From assembly GCA_973895155.1 (NCBI GenBank), contig OZ316894.1:23002001-23066000 (forward strand): a stretch of 64,000 bases of DNA. Reading direction: 5' to 3'. The translations under genes and the position numbers were made by a program. This DNA is from Marsupella aquatica (lineage: Eukaryota > Marchantiophyta). Shown here in pieces: positions 35,107 through 48,043 of this stretch (positions are counted from its first letter, which is position 1; every line of letters starts with the position of its first letter). Below the pieces are notes generated by a model. That model saw only the letters and a list, made by a program, of their open reading frames with translations. It did not search any database and was not told where the DNA came from.

Positions 35107-38100
35107 ATGGGGGAAGAGGGTGATGACATGGAGACAGACATGGGGCTTGGAGAGTGGGGTGAAGAGGAAAGATTGAATATGGATGGAGATCCAGATGCAG
35201 GGGGCTCACAGAAAAATGCACCTGTGCAGGATGCACAGGGCCCTCATCAAGTGCCAGGTAGGTGGGCAGCTAGAGAGAAATCACATAATCCATACCCTAG
35301 AAGGAGCCAGAGTTATGGCAAGGGACGCCTGATGATTATGATGATGACTGTGATGGAGCAGAAGATGGATGGGATGAATATGAACACCCAGAGCGTGGTA
35401 GAGACGGGTACAGAGGGCAATGGAAAGGTGAGGAGGATGATTGGACAAGTAAGTGCCTTGTGCTAGTGATTTTGTGATGGTAGTAGAGATTTAGCTCAAT
35501 ATGGACTTAGCTGATGTCTAGCTAGGGCAAAGAGTTTATCTTACAGGTCCATCAATGTGGCATGTACCTGTTGGTATGCAAACTCTGATTGGGACAATCA
35601 CGAAAAAAACAAAGGCCATCCAGTTCAGATAAGAGGCAATCATTCACAGGCGAGAGAAATGGCCCTAATTCATCAAGACAAAGCAATTGGACAGGTGGTC
35701 TAGAACCATGTATGCGCCAAGGGAGTGGTAACTTGGTCATTGCAGAATTGCTCTGAAGTCCAGTGTATATTTGGCAGCAAAATTTATGCTTCATACTTAC
35801 CTAATGGATCTCGTAAATGTGCAAGGACTCCAAGGAGGTTTGGACAATGCAATCCAGGCCGTGGGGGGAGATCAGGCCATGGAGGGACCCCGGGCCGTGG
35901 GGGGACACCAGGCCGTGGAGAGACACCTAGTAGCACTTCAGGGAGTACCAAGGCAGGAGACAGTAACAAATTTGGTAAAGTAGAAGTGAATTCCGATGGT
36001 TGGATAACTCCCACATGTGATGGTAAGAACCGTTGGCATTCTGACCTAAGAGGAGAAGTATTGCGTTGGTTAGATTTGAGCATTACAGATTTGAGCATTA
36101 CAGAGTTTAGGAGTCAGAACAAAGCTGATTGCATGGGCTGCTATCTGCAAGGACATTCTTGAACGGTGGGACTATGTTGGTAATGATGGTAAGGGCCCAG
36201 TTGAAGATTGCATATCAGATTATGCAATGAGGATTTTGAAACAAGAGAGGCATAGGTTGAAAAGGATGTGGATAGACAATGGTTCTAATAGGAGAATGCC
36301 ACCACCCCCATCTTTGGAACTGGATCAATGGACACGGATAATCAAAGGGTTCATGTCGGAGGCTGGACAGAGCAAGAGTGAACTGATGTCAAATGCTCGA
36401 GACAAAGTGAAACACCTTTCACAGGCTGGGAGAGGAAGTTATGCTCCATTGAAAGAACAATTGGTAAGGCAGTGACATGTCTGATAGTAAGCCTCAAACT
36501 TATCCTCTTGCTACCATTATTACATTTTCATTGACAATCAACACTTGGTTTCATTCATATGTATGTTGATGTGGACTGCAGAAGAAATTGACAGGTGAAG
36601 AACCATCTGCACAAGAAGTGAGAGAGGAGTTCATGAAACAAAGGAGTGAGGTGACAAGTGTGACTTCCAAACAGGTGATTATGTTGTAATTATGTATGTT
36701 CTGTGACTATTTGGCCTTGAGCATCAGAAAGAAATGTAGTAGGAAGTAAGCAACCAGTTCTTGGGGACAGTTATCTGAGATATGTAAGCTGTGTTATGAC
36801 AGGGAACTGTTACAACTCTCACAGAGATGTGTGAACGGTTGAAGTCATTAGAGTGTGGAATCCCTCGAGTGGAAAGTAAATTGGCTGATCGTTTGGATAT
36901 TGTGGAGGCATCTGTAGTGAACCTTCTTGCATTAGTGGAATCTAATTTCAAGCTTGTGATTGAAAAATTGGGTGGTTCCCAACCAAACAATGAGGGCAAC
37001 ATTGTACAAAGTGTGCCCTTGTTAACAAAAAAGGGAGTTGGCAAATCTGACACAGGTATGGAAATGACCCCGGCCCATTGTTCATTGTGTCCTATGGTCA
37101 AATGTTAGAAGTAAGTTTTCATGAATTGAGTGAATGGTTTGAATGCAGGAAGAGTGGAGGCAGAGAAGGACCCTGTAATCAGTAAGCAGAAGGGCAAGAA
37201 GGTTGCTGAGACAGGTAACCTGCTATGATCCAGTACATTGAAAAGTGCATGGAGTTTTGTGAAGCTTAAGCCGGTTGGAGGTAATCTTTTCTGTAAGAAC
37301 TGGTTGGATCAACTAGGATCTGAAGTGACATCATGATTGATGTATCAGGTGATTCAAAGAGAAATAATGAAAAAGATGTGCCCAGTGCCTCAGTGACCAT
37401 AGCCAAGGAGGTATCAGGTAAGCTGATGCTTTAAATTCCTCTATATGAATGTTGAGAAACAATTCAGTGGTTAATAGATTCAACCTGAATATTGTGGTGT
37501 GTTTGTTGATGAGCAGAAGCAGACATGGAGGATATGGCAATGGCAAAGAAGGGGAAGAAGACTGTTCATAATGGTAAGGAGATAGTGACAACTTTGTGGT
37601 TGGTGACATGTACATTTAGCACATGTGATGAGTGATTGAGTTATGTTGGACATGACACTGAATTGTAGTTGATGCAGAGTTGACAGACTCTCAACCAAGT
37701 GGGAGCAGGGTGAAGCGATGTTGAAACTTGGGAGCAACATTGGATGCAAGTAAGATTGTAGATGCTTCAATTGAAGCAAGTACAATGTTGGCAGATACTG
37801 AGATGATGTCGCAGGGAAATCCTGCTACACAATTGGAAGTGTCAAATATGGATGTAGATTCTTTGAAGAAGAGTGTAGCCAATTCTCGATCACCAGCACA
37901 AAATACTCGTGCCAAAGTCATGACTCGCAACCAAGGTATGAATAATGTCATGTATAAGCCACCTAGGAAAGCCAAGAAAAATAGCCAGGGTAAGGTGGAG
38001 GTGATAGCCACAACAAAGCCAGTCCATAATCTTCTATCATGGGAGGATGACTTGCAGGTATGTGTGGGTACAGGCATTTTTTGACCGGATCATGCTAAAT

Positions 38101-38272
38101 TCCATGGCAAAGTGGTCCCGGATGACCATGTAGTAGTGTTGTTGACTACAGTGATTGTATCTGATTGTAATTTGCCATTTCCGAATAGAGACGATGATCC
38201 ACCTCAGGAAATAATTGCAGATGCAGTAGGATCTCTTGTGCTCTGGCCATCAGAGTGTGTTAGTCTGCAGTG
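35107..38272 (+). pseudogene. Second CACTA gene, Transposase_24 (TNPA-like)
   Basis: Blocks: acidic and Gly-rich 5' part (35107-35460), a Gly/Arg-rich repeat (GRGGTPGRGGTPGRG, about 35860-35930), a DNA-binding-like block (WLDLSITDL then DILERWDYVGNDG after a frame change, 36040-36190), RILKQERHRLKRMW with PPPPSLELDQW (36227-36475), KLTGEEPSAQEVREEF (about 36585-36675), an exon at 36800-37060, short spliced exons to 37590, and a C-terminal block at 37728-38060 with YKPPRKAKKN. The tail near 38190-38272 (DDDPPQEIIADAVGSLVLWP) is comparable to the paralogue at 1-1822. Short exons with GT-AG borders are likely, so part of the gene could have been spliced. At least one frameshift in the core makes function doubtful. 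Confidence 0.65.
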
Positions 38273-40670
38273 ATTGAATGCAAGTGTAGATAGAATCATG
38301 TGAATTGTGTCACATTTTGACATTGCCTTGGAAAGATCCAAGAAAAATCTGTACCAATTTTTCCATTTGGTAAAGAGGATGAAGGAGCCGTTGTGTGTGA
38401 CATTGATATTTCTGAATTCTGTATGTATGAAACAAGTGATTGATGTCAAACTATGGCTCTATGGTGATTGTCTATGATACTTGAATCTGTTTTGTATCAT
38501 TTCAGTATTAGTGTGTATGGTATAGAGGAATACTTTGTGACCTTCTTTGTAGTCTATGATGTTTGAATCTGTGAATTCATATTAGTGTACATGGTATAGA
38601 AGATGGCTTTCTAAAACTCTATGCGTTCTAATGTTAACATGATGAATGGTGAGCTTATAGAGTGAGTTCATTCCAAGTACACAATAAAACATGAATGGAA
38701 TGTGTTATTTCTGCACAAGAGTGAGTTCATTCCAATTAGTATAGTGGGGTCTTCATCACTCATATCCGGTTGACATGAAAGACTTATACATACCTCACAA
38801 AGTGTCTAATTTAGTCATTTTATAAACCCACAAAGTATATTTAAAGACTACCCTCCATAACCTTTTTAGTCGTTCCCAACGATTCACCATCGCAGCCCAT
38901 AAAAGACTAAAAATGACTCACCAAAGCTACCCACACAGGAAAGCCTTTTCTGAGGAAGTGTTCTAAAGGAGTATTCAATTTATATTTTTCAAAACTTTTG
39001 AAACCTTTTAAGCGACAAATGAAGTTATTTAAAGAAGACGAAGGAGTTAAAGCTCTAAATTGCTTTCACATTGAAGGATCCTTTTTAATCGACAATTGCT
39101 TTCACTAGAAGAAACCCACCCTTTTTGAGACCACAAAGAACATGACTCATCCAAGACCTTCATGAAACAGTGACTCCGAGGTTGTTGGTGTCATGTTAGT
39201 CACACCTCCTTGACTGAGTTTTGGTGAACTTTTGGGGAGTCATGTTTACAACTTTTAGGGAAGTTGCAACTATAACTCAGTTAAGGCAATTAGGTTGAAG
39301 TTATACAAGTGATTCTACATTAAAGTACAACTTATGAGAGCACAACATTTAAACCCTTCAACCTTAAAGTATGGGATCTAACCCAATACATATGATTTTG
39401 GATAAACCATATGTCATTCCACATTAATTTAATCATAGTTTGGTCATACCATTTTAAACCATTAATGAGTATTCCATCATTATTCCTGCCCCCATTTAGA
39501 CACAATGAAGCCCTAGCCCCATTCAACTGCAAATAGGGTAGCTTTCTCAAAGCTTGCTAACCTAACTTAATGCTTTTTGTAGTCAATCTCTAGTTTTTCT
39601 ATCAAGGTCTTCTGGTCGTGCCAAAGGAGTGCTTATCACCCAATTTCAGCCTCACATATGCAGGTTGGGTTTACTTATTGCCATGTCCCATAAACCTTCA
39701 TGTACTTTCGGCCGGCCCCCTTCGTATATGACAACCTATGCATGCTTCAGTTTCAATATAAGTCCAACTTAAATGTCCAACTTAAATATATATGAAAAGT
39801 ACCCCAGCCCTAAAAATGGGTACTTTTCATAATGGTAATGTGGGGTCATACCTGACTATTTGGCCACATTTTTCACCAAAGGGTTGGCTCAAAGTTGTTC
39901 CTAACCACTCACCCCACATATAACTATTGCGTAAGTCCTTTGGTTATCATTAGGCAAATCATAGACTTTCGTGTCTCTTTGTGAACTAATGTCTCCACTT
40001 CAATGGGAAGACAAGTGAATGGTCTTCGCGTTCGGCGTTTCTCTCTCGCACAAGGTTTTGGGAAGGTTTTTCCAAGGAGTCGGTTTGCCTCAAGGGTTTG
40101 CAAGCCAAACAGAGCTTTGTGTGCCATTGTCATTGAGCTGGTGGGAGGTCATCGAGGCTCTTGAAGAGGGAGGTCGAATGCCATCTGTCTGACGGGAAAT
40201 TCTGTCTTTGGGACTCGTGATGGTCGCGAGATGGATTGTCCGATTTGCGGTTGGAAGCAGAGACTTGCTCGGAACGTCGAGCGCTTGTGTACAAGGCAGA
40301 TAGAGCTGCGTTTGTGTTTGTGCCGCGATGTAGTATCTTTGAATTGGAAAAGTGGGATTGGCGTGGGGCATCCTTTCCTCGAATGCAGGTCTCCTTTGAG
40401 GAATCTTTGGCATCGCAATGGCTTTGTCTTGTGCCATGAGCAGAGGGAGGAGTTTCTTTATTAAGCTGTACTTGAGAATACAGAGTTTGACATTATTCAA
40501 CTCCTGAACAAGCTGCTCGCGATCTTCCTGTGTCTTTTCCACTGCCTTTTTGTTGTCTTTTAGGAGGAATCTCCAGCTGCGGCTTCCATTCAAAAGGTTT
40601 ACTTAGTATTGTCCAACTGATACTCTGTATCAATGTCTTCATCTACAAACTCGCTCACATCCAGGGGTTC
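38273..40670. other. Noncoding, subterminal-like repeats at 38760-38930
   Basis: Downstream of the second CACTA gene. Motifs such as AATTTAGTCATTTTATAAA and AAAGACTAAAAATGACTCA resemble those just inside the right end at 47.9-48.07 kb, so this may be the element's original 3' subterminal region. A minus-strand open frame at 40090-40593 has a short coiled-coil-like start but no recognisable family. Confidence 0.4.
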
Positions 40671-40683
40671 CTTATTCGACATG

Positions 40684-41261
40684 ATGAGCCCTACTTCCTA
40701 AAAGACACCTTCAATCTGCTCATGGATCAGATGAACGACATCGAGTCTTACAACGGGGGAGACCAGGGGTATCTGAACAAAATCTTTCCTTCATGGTACC
40801 GGATCCCCAAGCACCTGAATTTCCTGAAGCATTTCTGGTTGAATGAGACGAAGGAACGAGACAAGAAGACGAATCTCTTCCAAGCTGTGGACCCTCCATC
40901 GTTGCATGTCATCCACTACCTTGGCAGGAAACCATGGCTCTGCTACCGGGACTACGATTGTAACTGGGACTCCGGAGAATACCGGAAGTATGCGAGCGAC
41001 TCTGCACACAGCCGCTGGTGGGAAGTGCATGACACTATGCCTGATAAGCTTCAAGACCAGTGTCTGCTACTGGCTAAGCAGAAAGCAAACATCGAGTACA
41101 ATCAGAGGAGGGCTGAGGCGGCGGGCTTCAAGGATGAGCATTGGAATATCACCATCACCAATCCGCGGCAGAACATTTGCACTGAGAGCTTTTGCAATTG
41201 GCGCAGCATGCTTAAGCATTGGGGAGAACTGCGCGTATCTCGCAGGACACTGCAGTTCTAG
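40684..41261 (+). pseudogene. GUX-like: C-terminal part of a GUX-type GT8 glucuronosyltransferase
   Basis: Open frame 40530-41261; recognisable homology begins near 40684. GUX (PGSIP) proteins are Golgi GT8 enzymes that add glucuronic acid to xylan. Visible motifs: ESYNGGDQGYLN (the conserved NGGDQ motif), LNFLKHFW, DPPSLHVIHYLG (the H-x-x-G-type end of GT8), RKPWLCYRDYDCNW, YASDSAHSRWWEVHD, AAGFKDEHWNITITNPRQ and a final CNWRSMLKHWGE. The N-terminal membrane anchor and the DxD metal-binding half are missing, so it cannot be a full enzyme. It has no stop codons, which suggests recent acquisition. It sits inside the 41-kb CACTA insertion. Confidence 0.85.
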
Positions 41262-43599
41262 ACTGATCTTGTCACGGATTGGTTGTTCTTTAGATCGAAG
41301 CGCTTGTCTGCAAAAGGTTTTGGTTCCCTAAAAGTTGTTGTCAACAATGGATAACTGTCCACAAATTGACCACGTTGGCGTTTTACCCTCCATTCTACAG
41401 GAAGCTTGTGAAAAGAAGCCAGCCATAGATAAAATTAATCCAGGTGATTACAGTGTACCACAAATCTAATTCAGAATCGGGACAAAGAATGTTAGGTCGG
41501 CGTAGGCACTAGCTGCTTTACATGATTGCACATTGATATATGGAACAACTGGCCATTTTCCAGACGGAGTTCTTGGGACAAACAACCGTAGCAAACATTT
41601 TTTGTTGACAACCTGCTACGGGAAGATCTCTCTTGATTGAGAAGAACTGATCTAAACTTGAAGGCAAACCGAGACATGGCGACACAATAGGGTGTTTTCA
41701 TGGACAAAATTTCCGGCCGAGACGTGCCTACAGTAACAGTATTTATGGACACGGTACGGTTGATTTTCTCATTGTCACCTTCTGAAGTTCATCATCTTTT
41801 GCTAAATTCAGACTTTCTCCCTGCGTCTTTTACGATAGTCGCATTATTTAGTCTTGTCCAAGACCCCACAAGTTTGTACATGTTGCAATGCAGGCGGTTC
41901 TCTTACCTCAATTGAGTCCTACTGATCGAGATGACCCCTGATGTAGGAAGAGTATCAAATCTACGCTGAAAGCAAGGAGAAATTCACCTCGCCACGCCAG
42001 CCCCACTGGATCAGGCTCAAAGCTAAGTCATGTTGAGGCCAACCATACCATCGCTCGTTCTTCGTCTTTGCACAATCTCTTTGAACAATATCTAATCTTG
42101 AAGGCACTCCCGTATCAGCTCTACAGTTTGAGTTCAAACTTTGTTCTGCCACATTTGGGGGAATACTAGACATCCGTCTCCTGAGTCTCTGGGGTTTCAG
42201 ACAGTCTCAGAGTGATGCAATCAACAGCTCATGATTTTGAGAGTCTTAGATGTACATTCATGCATGCACACTACATCCGCATTAATGGACTACCTACAAT
42301 CCGTAGAATGGACACATGCCTGTGGACAAAACTGACTAATACAGCTTTACAGAGCCACACAGATGGATCCAGTCACCCTATGGTCAACTCATGCCAGAAC
42401 TTTAGAATGTTCAATCCTCAGCAAAGACCGTTGCCGTTTCTTGCCCCTTTCCCAAGTGTCCTTAGTTTGGTCGGCCAATCACTGTGACTTCAATGGTTTG
42501 TTTCGACACCGACAAAGTTTGTCAAAGGCAAGACTTTATCAGGAACACGAGTTCATACATTCATCGTCGGTACATGATTATATGAAGCAGTCGGTGACGT
42601 CTGCACGAGCACATACTCGTACCGGGATCCCTTCTACCTCAATTCTTGTGAGCGCACAAGGTGCAATAGAGGTTAACTGTTTGACAGAATATTTTGAAGT
42701 ATATATGCAGGCTATAGAAAAGTGGGTAGAACTCCACGGCAGACTCTGACGAGTAAATAATGAACGACCCAATGTCAGATTGCAATTAGCAACGTTTCCA
42801 CATATTCTTCCAATCTGCGTGATAATCAACTACACGAGGAAATAAAAAATCATGAGAAGTATATACAAGCTCTTACAATAAATCCTGGGAAATTGGAGAA
42901 GATGGTCAAGGCTCTAAAGAAGGAGAAGCTTGTCAGGGAGTTGGAGAACAAAAGGAAGGAGCGGGTACATTCTACTTGTACGAAAGTTGTAGCTACGTTC
43001 CTCTAAGGTAACAAAAGATGGCATTTTTGGGTCCTTAGGTGCTTCAGCTCGGAGTTGTTTAGGTTTCAGCGAGCTTCCCAAGCTCGCAATGCTCCTATGC
43101 CTTTCGAACAATAGTGGCCTGGCTTCGTTCTTATAAGCTCCAGCCGGGAAGATTGTCCACTTAGCTGACATGCCAACTGCTATGACTATCATTGTCTAGT
43201 AAGGCAAGATCTACGTCATATAGAATATGTTGAGAGACACACAACTTAACTAGTCTGCACAATTGCAATGCCATCCGTTGCTGGCCCTTGGATAGTTTGT
43301 CAACCATAGCTCGTTTGTCCCTAATGTCCCTATTATTATGTACTTTCAACCACTAACAAGGGAATTGTAAAAGTCTTTTGTCTATATGAATTAAACCTTT
43401 TGACTATGTGGTTTGATGACGCGTATGGTTCTTCCTGAATGGTCGTTAAAGTTTCCTTTTCCTAATGTTAGTTGTGACAAAAAAATTGATCACTTCCAGA
43501 ATGAACTCTGCTTTCACCCTGTTATCGTGTCCATTTGAAACAACCAAGGTTCCAAGTCGTGCATTTGCCCCACCTTCCCGGTGGCGTGTGAGTTGTATC
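41262..43599. other. No gene recognised
   Basis: Short ORFs on both strands without domain motifs. It may contain introns or flanks carried with the GUX-like and SUMO-protease fragments. Confidence 0.4.
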
Positions 43600-46232
43600 A
43601 GCACCCTGAAGATCATGAACTTTTGTGAACTTGATGGGGTCCCAGTTTTCACTTTCTGGTCCTTCGCCTTACTCTCTTTATGTTTGTGGGGATCAGGCTA
43701 ATGGAAATCAACAGGCAAAACCTGTTGTGAAAGTTGATGTAAATGGAGGTATGTCCGTCATTGATTCTGTTTTCCTTGCCACTCTTGAATTTTGCATTGT
43801 TTTGACGTTTGGATAGTTTTTGCATTTCTGGTTCCTCATGGAATGATAAATATCGTTGCAATGTGGATTGTTTTCATCTTTGGAATTCTGTACTGATTGA
43901 TATGAAAATGTGCTTTCCCAGATAATGGTAGGCCCAAGTCGACCCGTGCGTCCACTTCCAATCGTAAATATGTAAATGTCACTGATGCAAAGGTAGAAAC
44001 CAGGGCCACACGCTGTCCACAAGTTGTCACACAAGGCATCATTTGGGAAAAATTGGTGCCTAAGTTGACGTATAGTATCATTTTTTTCGTTACGCATTTC
44101 ATCAGATGTGTGTGGTAGTTTGCCTTTCCTTTTCACATGTTTGTCTTTATTTTGCCTAGACAGATGGCACTGCGAGTCAGAGCAAAGATCACATAGCAAA
44201 TGGCACTGCATTTAGCAAAGAATGTGTATTATTAAATCCTTCCAAAGGGAAAGGGCCTTTTACTCAACATTCTCTAGACACAGAAGCATTTACAGCATAC
44301 GGTCGGAAAGATGCTAGTAGATTCGTCTCCTGTGATCTGGCTGGAGCTTCACCTCGACCAGGATTACAGTCTGGTTCAAAGCTATGCAGTCAATGTGGCG
44401 GGTCCAGCACTGACCTGATGTGCACAGATTGTTGGTAAGGTTCTTGAATCATAATTTCTTGAGAAGACCACTCTGGACTATTTTTGACATAGATGTCGGT
44501 CCAGACGCAGATCATGACGATCCGATGTTGTATCGTGTTATATATTCAACTCCAACGGTGATAGACACTTGATTGTAAGGAACCACATTGGCTTGCTCCT
44601 TTGCTATGGTACATGGCACTCCGCTACTGCCACTGTAGTTCATAGCTTTGGTGTCAATGTCAAAGTTACAAGTCAAAGCAGATCAGAATTTAGACCTTTT
44701 GATGCAGTAGTGCACTCTGGAGGGAAAGTATACTCGGTGAAAGCAGTTTTGAAACGCTGCAAACAGTTTTGAGCAAATGGTTTGTGAAGAGACTAAACCC
44801 TAAGGATTTGGATTGGTGCATGAAGGTTTTACAGGAAGCAACCTAAGCGCTTTTTTGCAGCAAAAGAGGTGATGACACGCTCACTGCATGTTGTAGGCTG
44901 TTTCTAGTCATGAGTATGTGGGTATCCCGTGTGTATAGAAGTAACGTCATACTGTGCAATAATATGCTTGTCAAGGCTCCACACATGGCAAGCCTTCAGC
45001 AGTCCTTTTCACCTGTAAGTTGATGTGATCATTTTGGGGCCTCGTACTTAGAAAAATGATAAAGTTACATGCTCTGTACCTTTGAGTGTTGCAATACAGG
45101 ACTTTGGGTGTGTTTCGCTAGATGTTGATGCCTAAAGTCTACACCTAAAAATTGTCGTAGGTAATCTGGTCATGCTTGTCAATTTTGACAGGATATTATC
45201 TCTATTAGACGTCTACATTGACGAATCAGGAGTTTTCAAGTGCAAAATTGATGTAGTAAATACCGCGTGGACGTCATGCTATTAAGGATGGGATTCTCCA
45301 TTGAGAGATGTGTATATGCATTTCAGGTACCCGAACAGAATTCATCGCCTGGAATTCTGGTTAGTAAAGCTTTGACGGGATTCTTGATCCATCATTATCT
45401 TGAGGGCAAAGGTGGTTGTGTTTATGAAGCCAGTTGCAAAAGCATAGATTGTCTATTATGCAATCCCTAGCAAAATTTGGTGGGGTTAATTTTGGAAGCC
45501 GACTGGTGTGACAGGAAAAGGTTGTGGAGTTGTTTTCTTCAGAAGATGAAGAAGTCAAAGTAACTTGAGAGACGTACGATGACTTTCAAATAGCTACCCA
45601 GATAAAAGTTTATGAAACTCAAAGTGCACTGTCACCTAGGTAGGATACTTTCTAAAACTAGCACGTCTACGTCTGACAAATCTGGGAGCTTGAGCTGTGG
45701 CCTTGAAACACCAACATGGATTCAGCAATTTTCCGTCAGGATTTCTCTATTCTGATCTTTGTCACTTTGTAGTATCCGTCCTAGAGATAGAAAGTCCTTT
45801 TTGGTTCTGGATAATTTTCTTCCTGTATGTTAAAATTTGATTTCATTCTTGTGATACTTTCCAGCATGGAGGGATTTAGAATTGCGTATCCATCTAGGTA
45901 AGATTCGTTGAAAAAGGACATTTAGACAGCTATGCAAATGTATGGGAACCTTTAAATAAAATCTCGCTTGCTCCAACCTAAATCCTATATTAGTCTTGGA
46001 TTGTTGCTAATTTACTGTCTCTACAAAATGTATTGGGAGATTTGGTCTGTATGCTATAGGTAGTCCTCGCTCCCACTTTTCTTCTTGCTTGTCAATTTAT
46101 GCATTATTTTTGTCTGTTTTTGTGGTCTTGAAGGATGATCCTGAAGCTGTAGAGGTTGCATACCATGACATACTCCAACTAGAACCAATGGAATTTCTCA
46201 ATGATACTGTGATTGACTTCTATATTAAGTAG
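43600..46232 (+). pseudogene. ULP1-like: ULP1-type SUMO protease, fragment with introns
   Basis: The last exon encodes DDPEAVEVAYHDILQLEP, then EFLNDTVIDFYIK before GTAGGT. This is the start of the Ulp1 (C48) protease domain, whose usual text is LxPxEFLNDTIIDFY. Upstream + strand pieces with GT-AG borders look like exons of the same gene: 43612-43749 (YSLYVCGDQANGN), about 43921-43992, about 44161-44432 (GSKLCSQCGGSSTDLMCTDCW, a Cys cluster), and about 45515-45560 (VVELFSSEDEEVK). The catalytic His-Asp-Cys part is absent. A CACTA 3' fragment begins about 190 bp downstream. Introns are kept, so it came as genomic DNA and not by retrotransposition. The C48 call is firm; upstream exons are less sure. 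Confidence 0.75.
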
Positions 46233-46417
46233 GTAATCTCAGCTGCAAAGGATCTTGGTTTTCGGGAGGCTCCGGCAAATCATGTTGTGTTCTATTGTAC
46301 CCATGTTGCTAAAATTCTAGGGAACATCTTAGTAGTTTGGCACTTTTTCTTGGGCTTCTATTGGCTCGTTGAACTTTAGTAAAGTTGCAGTTTGTGGTCC
46401 TAGCAACAGTTGAATAT

Positions 46418-47059
46418 TTGCTTATATCATGTGGATGTCATTCATGCTCATGTTCTGTTTATTTTTTTAGTTAATATGTTATATTATTAAAGTGTTAATA
46501 TGTTATATTTCTAAAGTGATGATGAACATGAATGTTTTTATGTAATGCAATGTGAATTGTTCATGAATTGATTATCTCTTTTTATGAACTATGACATAAT
46601 TGTTATAATTCATTTTGGATTAATCATGGTTACAACTTCCTTAAATTCAATCTCAACCTTATTAGTTATGAACATGACTATGTAGAGACTCAAATGAAAG
46701 TGTTATGTGACTCGGACCAGGGTCTCCCTTGGTCTATTATGTGACACTAAAAGATCACAAGCTAATTGCTTTTAAGGGCAAGTAAGCCATGGACATGACT
46801 TACCCTGTGACTAATTAAAGTCACATTGCAGTCATGTATCAACAAGACTAGACTTCATAATGGAGTCACAAATCAGTCACAAATGAGTATCAAGCAAGTC
46901 ACAATGTCCAGTATCAATAATGACTTCTAATTTTTGGTCTCAACTTTTGCAACTCCAAGGGTCACATCCTGGGTCACGTCACGTTGAGTCACAATGAAGT
47001 CACATGAGCCAAAATGAGTCACATATTGCGGTCTCAGATAAGCTCGGATTCTTCTAGTG
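46418..47059 (+). mobile_element. CACTA 3'-end fragment (family 2)
   Basis: Homologous in order to 2140-3048 except that the MITE at 2393-2698 is absent. Ends ATTCTTCTAGTG at 47048-47059. No left terminus or gene is attached, so this is a truncated copy, starting abruptly near CTTATATCATG. Confidence 0.8.
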
Positions 47060-48043
47060 TTTTATATGGGAAGAATCGCTCAGGCGTTTTAAGTTGAATT
47101 CTGATTCAACATCTCTTAAACCATTTTTTCTTTCTCTTTTCCTAAATTGAGCTCATTAGATAGAATTTAGCTTAGTTAAACTACTTTAGCCATCATTAGG
47201 AATCTTAGCTTAGGAAAGTAGTTCAAACTACTCACCTTTTCAGATCTTCTATCAATAGTTAGTTTTTAGGTAGTTAAGTAACCTTTTCAGATCTCTTTGA
47301 TTTGTGAGGGAGTATTACAATTGAACTCCCAGGCAAAATTGCCTTGTCATTTTTCTCTAGAAACGATTTGTGACCAGTATGGATCTTTTCCTCATGCCAG
47401 GTTGGGCTTTAGGAGGAAGAATCGCAGAAATGAGAAAATGCACCACCCAAATTCTACTGTTATTCATGATTTCCTCGTGCATTTCTTGCAAACCTTGGAA
47501 TGAATGAATACATTTTGAGAAAACATTTCTTTGGTTTTGTATGGAAAAATATGAGTAAAGTTCTGAAATCTAGAGTTTAGAGAATTGTAGTGAAATTTCT
47601 AATGTAAAGCCGATCTCTGTTGAGTATAAGGAATTTAGGAATGGAATGAAAAAGCAAACTTCTATTGAGAAGGAGCGATAGTCTCAGAGTTTTCATATTA
47701 AAACGATTGATCATAAATATTTTGAGTGATACATAGTACTTGTGTAAGGAAAGAGACTCCTAAAGATCTCAAAGTCATTAATACCATCATAAATTGATTT
47801 CCTTTATTCCCTACGGGAACAAATTCAAGTTTCTAAGATACATTTTATAAAAGTTTCATCTAAAACGCTTACCACACAAAGACTAAGATAGACTGAAAAT
47901 CCAGTCTATTAAACGACTTATAAACCAGTTCTATAAAGGACTCAGTTGATTATAGTAACAAAACATATGACTCGCAGTCATATAAAGGACTGGAGTCATT
48001 CCCAGTCGTTTCCAAGTCCTATACGGTATTGAATAGTCATTTA
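47060..48043. other. Subterminal region of the 41-kb CACTA element
   Basis: No gene. From 47870 to 48043 there are dense AAAGACT, GGACT, GACTC and AGTCAT motifs in both orientations, matching the kind found just inside the left end (7095-7220). Confidence 0.6.

Noticed and set aside
40090-40593. Minus-strand open frame of 167 codons with a Lys/Glu-rich, coiled-coil-like start
   Set aside because: No recognisable family. It overlaps the approach to the GUX-like fragment on the other strand and may be chance.
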